Source: Phycisphaerae bacterium
Lineage (GTDB): Bacteria > Planctomycetota > Phycisphaerae > Phycisphaerales > SM1A02
DNA length: 64,000 nucleotides
Direction of reading: 5' to 3'
Assembly: GCA_002862305.1 (NCBI GenBank)
Contig: PKCS01000039.1
Coordinates: 62,001-126,000 of the forward strand
The translations under genes were made by a program, and so were the position numbers. Position 1 is the first letter of the stretch; each line of letters starts with the position of its first letter. Shown here piece after piece: positions 58,173 to 64,000 of this stretch. Below the pieces are notes generated by a model. The model searched no databases, was not told the origin of the DNA, and saw nothing but the letters and a program-made list of their open reading frames with translations.

Positions 58173-59150
58173 GTGTCGAAGCTGACCCCTGATCCCGCTC
58201 GGATGAACGCCACGGCGGAGTCCGTGGTCGGGGATGACCGCCTCGCCATCGACCTCGTGCGCGGGGTGCACCCCCGGACCCTGCGGGCACTGCTCGATCG
58301 GTTCGGGACCGCCCGTGCCCTGCTTGATGCCGACGTCGACCTCATCATGGCCGGTTCAGGACGCTCCCGCACCTTCGCCTCGGGTCTTCGCCGGGCCCTG
58401 GGTGCGGCGGCCGACCGGGTCGAACTCGAGCGAAACCTCCTCGCGCGCCGCGGTGCGCGACTGGTCGGGCTCGGGGCCCCCGACTACCCGGCCCTGCTGG
58501 CCATGACCCCCGGGCCACCGCCGGTGCTCCGGGTTCGCGGCGGGCCGGGATCAGGGATCCCGACCTGCCCCGAGTGGTCGGTGGCGGTGGTGGGGTCCCG
58601 TCGCCCCACCGGGTATGGGCGACGGCAGGCTCGCCGCTTCGCGGCCGGACTGCTCGACCACGGGGTCCACCTGGTCTCGGGCGGTGCCCGCGGCATCGAC
58701 GGGGAAGTGCACCGCTTCGCCGTCGATCGAGGGCGGGGGACCACCGCAGTGCTCGGGAGCGGGCTCGACCGTCCCTACCCACCCGAGCACTCGAGCCTCT
58801 TCGATGCCATCGTCGACTCGGGGGGCGTCGTGGTCAGCCAGTTCCCGATGGACACCCCGCCCCGACCCGCGAACTTCCCACGTCGGAACCTCACGGTGGC
58901 GGGTCTCGCCCTGGGCGTGCTGGTGGTGGAGGCCGCGGTTCGATCCGGGGCCCTGATCACCGCGCGTCTCGCGGTCGAGGAGCTGGGCCGGGAGTGCGGG
59001 GCGGTCCCCGGTCGGCTGGAGGATCGTCGGTCCGAGGGGTGCCATCGCATCATCGCCGAGGGGTGGGGGGGACTGGTCCGGACCCCGGCCGAGCTGGTGG
59101 AGATGATTTCCGGGAACTTTCTGGGGCACCGTGCCTTGCAGGTCCGATAG
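58173..59150 (+). CDS. dprA: DNA processing protein DprA
   Basis: 325 residues from GTG (ATG at 58203 is possible). The Rossmann-like DprA core has VAVVGSRRPTGYGR, LVSGGARGIDGEVH, GTTAVLGSGLDRPYPPEH and FPRRNLTVAGLALGVLVVEA. It binds incoming single-stranded DNA and loads RecA during natural transformation. The C-terminal winged helix seen in many members is short here. No comEA or comEC is in view. Confidence 0.92.
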   Translation: MSKLTPDPARMNATAESVVGDDRLAIDLVRGVHPRTLRALLDRFGTARALLDADVDLIMAGSGRSRTFASGLRRALGAAADRVELERNLLARRGARLVGLGAPDYPALLAMTPGPPPVLRVRGGPGSGIPTCPEWSVAVVGSRRPTGYGRRQARRFAAGLLDHGVHLVSGGARGIDGEVHRFAVDRGRGTTAVLGSGLDRPYPPEHSSLFDAIVDSGGVVVSQFPMDTPPRPANFPRRNLTVAGLALGVLVVEAAVRSGALITARLAVEELGRECGAVPGRLEDRRSEGCHRIIAEGWGGLVRTPAELVEMISGNFLGHRALQVR

Positions 59151-59291
59151 CTAGGGCGTTCCCGTTCCGAAATTCCGCTCGCTTGTCCGAAGGAGCCCTG
59201 CATTCCCGCCCCCCGGTTGCCGATGAAGTGAACCGAATTCATGAAGTGTCAGTAACGAATCCAGGGTCTGCATGATTCTCAAGGGTCAGCC

Positions 59292-60044
59292 ATGTCTCGA
59301 ATCGCCATCATCTCCGACGTCCACGGCAACGCGCTCGCCCTTCGAGCCGTCCTCGAGGACATCTCATGGTGCAGCGTGGACCGGGTCGTCTGCCTCGGCG
59401 ACGTGGTCGGCTACGGCCCCGATCCGAGTGAATGCCTGTCCCTGGTCGAGGAGCACTGCGAGGTCTGCATCCGGGGCAACCACGAGGACGCGATCCTCGT
59501 GCCCGAGCAGGCGAGCGGATTCAACAACAAGGCGCGGGCCGCCCTCTCCTGGACCGCCTCCAGGCTCGAGCTCCCGGAACTGAACCAGATCCGATCGATG
59601 CCGACGTGGTACCACCTCGACTCCGACATCGTCTGCGTCCATGATTCACCCGTCCCCCAGGACGGCCACGGCTACATCCGTTCCCGTACGGACGCGACTC
59701 CGGTCCTGCATGCCATGGACCACCGCATCTGCCTGTTCGGTCACACCCACCTCCCGGCGATCTTCACCGTGGACCCCGCACGGCGGAACGTCCGGGCGAC
59801 CAGGCTGCTGCCTCGGACGGGCGAGCTGGTCCGGTTGGACCGTGGCGGACGATACCTGCTCAATCCCGGCAGCGTCGGGCAGCCGAGGGACGGTGACTGG
59901 AGGGCGAGCTGGGGGCTGCTGGACCTCGAGGCGATGAACTTCAGCACCCATCGCAGCGCCTACGAGGTCTCCAGCGTCCGACACGCGATCGCCTGCGCGG
60001 GCCTTCCCTCCTCGCTCGGCGAGCGGCTGCTTATCGGGGCCTGA
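59292..60044 (+). CDS. Calcineurin-like metallophosphoesterase
   Basis: 250 residues. Motifs: SDVHGN (9-14), GDVVGYG, RGNHED, and FGHTHLPAIF, the full YfcE/MPE dimetal set. LLNPGSVGQPRDGDWRAS closes the core. It likely cleaves phosphodiesters such as cyclic nucleotides; the substrate is unknown. AAGGGTC precedes the ATG. Confidence 0.9.
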   Translation: MSRIAIISDVHGNALALRAVLEDISWCSVDRVVCLGDVVGYGPDPSECLSLVEEHCEVCIRGNHEDAILVPEQASGFNNKARAALSWTASRLELPELNQIRSMPTWYHLDSDIVCVHDSPVPQDGHGYIRSRTDATPVLHAMDHRICLFGHTHLPAIFTVDPARRNVRATRLLPRTGELVRLDRGGRYLLNPGSVGQPRDGDWRASWGLLDLEAMNFSTHRSAYEVSSVRHAIACAGLPSSLGERLLIGA

Positions 60045-60242
60045 ACGACTCGCGTCCCCCGCATGGACCGGCTGGGACGTCTGCGCCGCCCCGTACTCCG
60101 GCAATCCGACCCGCTTGCCCGCTTGCGGCCTGCACCCGCTGATCCGATTCATACGCTGTTCCCGGCGAGCGTTCCGGGGTCGATCGTCTCGAACGGTTCG
60201 CTTCCGTGCACTCGCGGAAGCCGGTCCCCGGGGGAGCTTCCC

Positions 60243-60935
60243 GTGCATGGTCTTCATTCACACCTGGGTTCGCTGGTCGTCTCCCTGTGCCGGGCCGGGG
60301 CGCTCCTCGCCCTGCTGCAGCTGGTGGCCTGGGTCGCGAACTTCGCGGAGCGCGCCGGCAGCGACGAAGCTGCCGCCCCCGACCGAACGGTCGCGGGCAT
60401 CGCCTACCTGCATGCGGTGGGGGAGCCGGGGCTCGACGCGATCCTGGGGCTGGACGTTCCCGCGACCGGTGTTCGGGAGGCATCGTCCACGGTCCTCATC
60501 CGATTCGCCAGGGAGTTCGGTCGCGTCATGTTCTGGGGGGTGGTGCTGCTGCTGCTGCCGCTCGGGTTGGTGCTGGGGGTCGGCGCCCCCTTCCTGCTCC
60601 CCCGCGGGGAGGCGCAGCGGATGCTCTTCGGCACGGTCGCCCTGCTGGGGGTGCTTCCCCTCGTCCGGTCTGAAACCATGCCCACCCCCTGGCGGGCGGG
60701 TGCGCTGCCCGCGATGCCCGAGTCCCTGCTCGCGGGGGCCGCGGTCCCGTTGGTCGCCCTGATCCTCCTCGCCTCCGCCTCGGTGCTCTTCGACCTGCGG
60801 CGTCACCGGGATCCCGATCCCCCGAGGGACCACGGTCCCGCGGGCGGGCTCTCCTCCAGCGACGTCCGCGCGATCATCCGGCGCGGGGAGCCGTCCCGGG
60901 TCAGGTCCAGCCGATCGCGTAGAACAGTGCGGTGA
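60243..60935 (+). CDS. Membrane protein of unknown function
   Basis: 230 residues from a GTG with GGAG 5 nt upstream. Hydrophobic segments: LVVSLCRAGALLALLQLVAWV, VMFWGVVLLLLPLGLVLGVGAPFLL, LFGTVALLGVLPLV and LLAGAAVPLVALILLASASVLF. The frame stays open upstream to 60063, but that part is low in coding character. Its 3' end overlaps mlaE by 35 bp on the opposite strand. Confidence 0.6.
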   Translation: MHGLHSHLGSLVVSLCRAGALLALLQLVAWVANFAERAGSDEAAAPDRTVAGIAYLHAVGEPGLDAILGLDVPATGVREASSTVLIRFAREFGRVMFWGVVLLLLPLGLVLGVGAPFLLPRGEAQRMLFGTVALLGVLPLVRSETMPTPWRAGALPAMPESLLAGAAVPLVALILLASASVLFDLRRHRDPDPPRDHGPAGGLSSSDVRAIIRRGEPSRVRSSRSRRTVR

Positions 60936-61722
60936 ATCCGAGGTCGCAGAAGATCACGACCACGATGGTCTGCACCACCGTCTGGGTGGTGGCCTGCCCC
61001 ACCCCCGCGGCTCCGCCACTGACCTTCAGGCCGTTGCGGCAGGCGATCAGGCCCAGGATGAGCCCGAAGACCGCGGCCTTGATCAACCCGGTCATGAAGT
61101 CGCCGACCACCAGCTGGGACAGGGTGTTGTCCTTGTAGACCTCGAACGGGATGTCGAGGAACACCACTCCCACGAATCCCCCCGCGAACACGGCGCAGAG
61201 GTCACCGAGCACGGTCAGGAGCACCAGGCTGACGGCGGTGGCGATCAGCCTGGGGATCACCAGGAAGCGGATCGGATTCAGCGCCATCGACTCCAGGGCC
61301 TCGATCTCCTCGTTGACGACCATGGTGCCGATCTCCGCCGCGATCGAGGCTCCCGCGAAGCCGGTCAGGACCACCGCCGCGATCAGGGGGCCCAGTTCGC
61401 GGAGCACCGCGACGCCCACCAGGTTCGCGACCTTGTCCACCTGGCCGAACTGCTGCAGGCTCGGTGCGGTCTGGAGTGCGAGGATGAATCCGATGCAGCC
61501 GCTGACCAGGGAGACGATCGCGATCGACTTGACCCCCACCCGGACCATCTGGGAGACGATCGCGCTCCGGCCGATGCGGATCTTCCTCAGGACGATCGCG
61601 CGATAGAGCCACTTCAGTGCGTCCAGCAGCAGCCACACCAGGCTGCCCAGGTACTCGTTGATCTCGTTCCAGGCCCTGCCGGTGCCGATCACGATCTTCT
61701 GGATGGGACGAAGCGCTTCCAC
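60901..61722 (-). CDS. mlaE: MlaE-family lipid transport permease
   Basis: 273 residues with five to six helices. The core LRELGPLIAAVVLTGFAGASIAAEIGTMVVNEEIEALESMALNPIRFL is the MlaE/YrbE signature. MlaE is the inner-membrane part of the Mla phospholipid transporter and its MCE relatives. The ATPase MlaF and the MCE protein MlaD are not nearby. It follows the STAS gene by 4 nt. Confidence 0.9.
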   Translation of the reverse strand: MEALRPIQKIVIGTGRAWNEINEYLGSLVWLLLDALKWLYRAIVLRKIRIGRSAIVSQMVRVGVKSIAIVSLVSGCIGFILALQTAPSLQQFGQVDKVANLVGVAVLRELGPLIAAVVLTGFAGASIAAEIGTMVVNEEIEALESMALNPIRFLVIPRLIATAVSLVLLTVLGDLCAVFAGGFVGVVFLDIPFEVYKDNTLSQLVVGDFMTGLIKAAVFGLILGLIACRNGLKVSGGAAGVGQATTQTVVQTIVVVIFCDLGFTALFYAIGWT

Positions 61723-61726
61723 GGAT

Positions 61727-62074
61727 TCAGAGTTCCTTGGCGGCCGTCAGGTCCTCGGCGATCTTGAAGACGGTATCCAGCCTCGCGATCTCGAAGATGG
61801 ACTTGACCCGGTCCTGCATCCCGGCGAGGACCAGGGTCGCGCCGGCCTGGTTCGCCAGCTGCATCCCCTCGACCAGGGTGGCCACCCCGGAGGAGTCCAT
61901 GTAGGGGACCTCGCTCAGGTCGATGACCAGCCTGGCGGGTGGATCGGAGAACACCTCCGCGATCCTGGCCCGCAGCTCGGGAGCGCCGCTGAGGTCGACG
62001 TCCCCCGACGGCTTGAGGACCGTCGTGCCATCCGAGTTCTCGATCGTGATCGGGAGGTTCTCTTCCGCTGTCAT
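61727..62074 (-). CDS. STAS-domain protein (anti-sigma antagonist / MlaB-like)
   Basis: 115 residues, one STAS domain with GDVDLSGAPELRARI and the phosphorylatable YMDSSGVATLVEG (S61/S62). The serine marks it as a target of an RsbW-type kinase, unlike E. coli MlaB, which has Thr-Gly-Gly there. It lies between the kinase and MlaE and may control that permease. Confidence 0.88.
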   Translation of the reverse strand: MTAEENLPITIENSDGTTVLKPSGDVDLSGAPELRARIAEVFSDPPARLVIDLSEVPYMDSSGVATLVEGMQLANQAGATLVLAGMQDRVKSIFEIARLDTVFKIAEDLTAAKEL

Positions 62075-62089
62075 CGCTTGACCACCTGT

Positions 62090-62566
62090 CTAGGTTTCCT
62101 GCGTCGAGGAAGGGAGGCTGGAGCCGTCCGGCCTCCCAGGATTCACGTACTTCTCCATTATGACCCGCATGCCCTGCGACTGCTGGCGCTTCTCGAACCG
62201 GCAGTCGTCCATGATCTCCCGCATGATATGGACTCCCAGGCCTCCCGGTCGGACGTCCTCGAGGTCGCGGCCCTGGATCAGCTCGGGGTCGACCTGCTCC
62301 GCCTCGTCCTCGATCATGATCCGGATGCCCTTGGCCTCGCCCTGCAGGACCCAGATCGACATGTGGATCGGTTCCTCCTCGCGGTGCTCGTACCCGTGGC
62401 GGATGATGTTGGCCAGCGCCTCGTCGATCGCCAGCGCGATGTGGCCGCAGGCATTCTCGTCGAACCCGACCCGCTGGGTGAGGCTGAGGACCATGCCGCG
62501 GACGCTGGAGAGCAGCCGTGGCTTGCTGCGAAGCTGGATGGTCAGGTCTGGAGGGGTCTCGCTCAT
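62090..62566 (-). CDS. RsbW-like serine kinase (HATPase)
   Basis: 158 residues, GHKL ATPase fold with N box IALAIDEALANIIRHGYE (about 43-60), G1 region IEDEAEQVD and G2 PGGLGVHIMREIMD. It should phosphorylate the adjacent STAS protein. The ATG overlaps the TGA of the upstream lipoprotein gene (ATGA). Confidence 0.88.
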   Translation of the reverse strand: MSETPPDLTIQLRSKPRLLSSVRGMVLSLTQRVGFDENACGHIALAIDEALANIIRHGYEHREEEPIHMSIWVLQGEAKGIRIMIEDEAEQVDPELIQGRDLEDVRPGGLGVHIMREIMDDCRFEKRQQSQGMRVIMEKYVNPGRPDGSSLPSSTQET

Positions 62567-63006
62567 CCCTTCGCGTCCTCCCCGGGGGAGGGCGATCCGG
62601 TCTGGGCAGGGGGGACGACCCGTATTCGGTCGGATCCGTTGCTGGTCAGGGCGTACTCGCGCCACTCGAGCACCGACCTGAATCGAACCTCGGGGGGATC
62701 GAAGAACCGGTAGCCGAAGTCCTTTCCGGTCAGCTGGATCAGCCCGTTGATGGCCATGAACCGCACCATCGAGTCATCCGCGAGCAGGAGCGAGACCATC
62801 TGCTTGAGGTCCGACCGCTGGAGGACCCCGTCCGACTCCGCGGCCTCGACGGTGACCTTGATCGCATGGGTGCGTGCTGCCGGAGCCGGCGAGTCGAAGC
62901 CGCCCCGGGTGATCGAGGGCGCGGTGCAGGATGACGCGGCGACCAGCCCGCCGAGGCAGGCCGTCGACAGCAGGAGGCGTCGGATGATCGGTGCGGTCGG
63001 CCTCAT
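62563..63006 (-). CDS. Putative lipoprotein
   Basis: 147 residues. Signal peptide [18 protein letters not shown] followed by Cys, a lipobox-like end with Ala at -3, slightly off consensus. The rest ([24 protein letters not shown]) has no known domain. First gene of the unit with kinase, STAS protein and MlaE. Confidence 0.7.
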   Translation of the reverse strand: MRPTAPIIRRLLLSTACLGGLVAASSCTAPSITRGGFDSPAPAARTHAIKVTVEAAESDGVLQRSDLKQMVSLLLADDSMVRFMAINGLIQLTGKDFGYRFFDPPEVRFRSVLEWREYALTSNGSDRIRVVPPAQTGSPSPGEDAKG

Positions 63007-63081
63007 TCGACTCGTAGGATACCGCGAGCGACGGTGCTTCGCCCCATTTTGGCCAATTCAGACGCCCGTTCGACCGCCCTG

Positions 63082-64000
63082 ATGCGCCCCCACGGGTATT
63101 CTGGTCGCCAGTTCGTCTTCCTCATTCCCCCAGACTGGAACCAGGCCATCACTCCCCCCGACGAAACGATCCTGATCCTCGATTTCGGCAGCCAGTACGC
63201 CCAGTTGATCGCACGCAGGGTTCGCGAGGCGGGAGCCTTCAGCCTGCTGGTGGCTCCCGACACGCCGCTCGAGACCCTCCGTTCGCTGTCGCCGAAGGGC
63301 ATCATCCTCTCCGGCGGTCCGTCGAGCGTCGGGGCCCAGGGGGCGCCACGCTGCGAGCCCGGACTGTTCGAACTCGGGGTCCCGGTGCTGGGCATCTGCT
63401 ACGGGATGCAGCTCGGCTGTGAACTGCTCGGTGGCGTGGTCGAGCCCGCCCCCGCCCGCGAATACGGCCGCGCCCGCCTCGAGATCAGCGTCCGGGACGG
63501 ACTGCTGGAGGGCATTCCCTCCCTCACCTCGGTCTGGATGAGCCACGGCGACCAGGTGACCGGGCTCGGCGGTGACTTCGTGCCCCTCGCCTCCACCGAA
63601 ACCTGCCCCTTCGCCGCGGTCCGCCACGCCTCCCGGGAGTTCTACGGCGTTCAGTTCCATCCCGAGGTCACGCACACCCCGCACGGGGTCGACATCCTGC
63701 GGAACTTCCTGTTCGGCATCTGCGGCTGCTCCGGGTCGTGGAAGATGAGCGAGTTCATGCAGTCGGCCTGCGAGGACATCCGGCAGCAGGTGGGTGACCA
63801 TCGGGTCATCTGCGGCCTCTCGGGCGGGGTCGACTCCTCGGTCGTCGCGGCGCTGCTCGCCCGCGCCATCGGGAACCAGCTCACCTGCATCTTCGTGGAC
63901 AACGGCCTGCTCCGTAAGAACGAGCGCGAACTGGTGGAGCGGACCTTCCGGGACCACTTCGACGTCGACCTCCACGTGGTCGATGCCGCGGACCAGTTCC
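63082..64000 (+). CDS. guaA: GMP synthase (3' partial)
   Basis: 306 codons to the window end. The glutaminase domain has [12 protein letters not shown], the nucleophile C106 in GICYGMQLG, and H193/E195 in QFHPEV. The ATP pyrophosphatase domain begins with the P-loop GLSGGVDSS (245-253). It makes GMP from XMP, ATP and glutamine. The ATG at 63082 adds about 27 residues before the usual start; GTG at 63034 and TTG at 63049 are other options. Divergent from the lipoprotein gene. Confidence 0.93.
   Translation, partial: MRPHGYSGRQFVFLIPPDWNQAITPPDETILILDFGSQYAQLIARRVREAGAFSLLVAPDTPLETLRSLSPKGIILSGGPSSVGAQGAPRCEPGLFELGVPVLGICYGMQLGCELLGGVVEPAPAREYGRARLEISVRDGLLEGIPSLTSVWMSHGDQVTGLGGDFVPLASTETCPFAAVRHASREFYGVQFHPEVTHTPHGVDILRNFLFGICGCSGSWKMSEFMQSACEDIRQQVGDHRVICGLSGGVDSSVVAALLARAIGNQLTCIFVDNGLLRKNERELVERTFRDHFDVDLHVVDAADQF

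Noticed and set aside
60063-60242. N-terminal extension of the membrane protein
   Set aside because: The GTG at 60243 has a strong Shine-Dalgarno site and the upstream translation is Arg/Pro/Ser-rich without structure.

Overview
The window is GC-rich chromosomal DNA from a planctomycete, most likely of the Phycisphaerae. The basis is four secreted proteins ending in the paired EF-hand (dockerin type I-like) tail typical of that group, zinc-ribbon membrane proteins, a 23S-5S rRNA operon with no 16S beside it, and planctomycete-style secreted DUF1080, glycoside-hydrolase-like and lectin proteins. No species can be named from sequence alone.

Layout. 1-9 kb: end of a secreted beta-helix protein, rpmE-prfA, tRNA-Asn, purT, a small membrane protein with no ordinary start codon, a secreted endonuclease/exonuclease/phosphatase protein, rmuC and a secreted sugar-active beta-propeller-like protein. 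8.5-19 kb: katG, a Gfo/Idh/MocA oxidoreductase, an APC permease coupled to a family 2 glycosyltransferase, monomeric isocitrate dehydrogenase, a DUF1080 protein coupled to a zinc-ribbon membrane protein, and a GNAT acetyltransferase. 19-27 kb is the most accessory part: a 989-residue multi-lectin protein, a lower-GC segment with two methyltransferases and a decayed sugar-phosphate transferase, then a GH7-like protein. The lower-GC segment lies between two exact copies of a 33-bp sequence. 27-36 kb: nadK-serS-GH25 lysozyme operon, a family 4 glycosyltransferase, an ABC ATPase with a large membrane partner, and an M20 peptidase. 36-46 kb: membrane proteins, ribosomal protein S1, and a pilM-pilN fusion / pilO-like / glycine-rich protein operon.

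46.1-49.7 kb is a 23S-5S operon with its own promoter, two boxA-like leader elements, a processing stem and a strong terminator. 50-53 kb: an RRM RNA-binding protein, an HscB-like J-domain protein coupled to two CNNM/CorC-type membrane proteins, and tRNA-Ile. 53.5-64 kb: a secreted beta-helix protein with the EF-hand tail, malate dehydrogenase, dprA, a metallophosphoesterase, a four-gene unit (lipoprotein, RsbW-like kinase, STAS protein, MlaE-type permease), and the start of guaA.

How the genes fit together. The secreted proteins with the shared EF-hand tail, the lectin and GH7-like domains, GH25 and the DUF1080 protein suggest a particle- or polysaccharide-associated lifestyle. The methyltransferase segment looks like the remains of a surface-glycan cluster. 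The kinase-STAS-MlaE unit suggests phosphorylation-controlled lipid transport. The strongest candidates for something undescribed are the bacterial GH7-like enzyme with the intact catalytic triad motif, the repeat-bounded glycan segment with its chimeric junction, and the kinase-STAS-MlaE unit.
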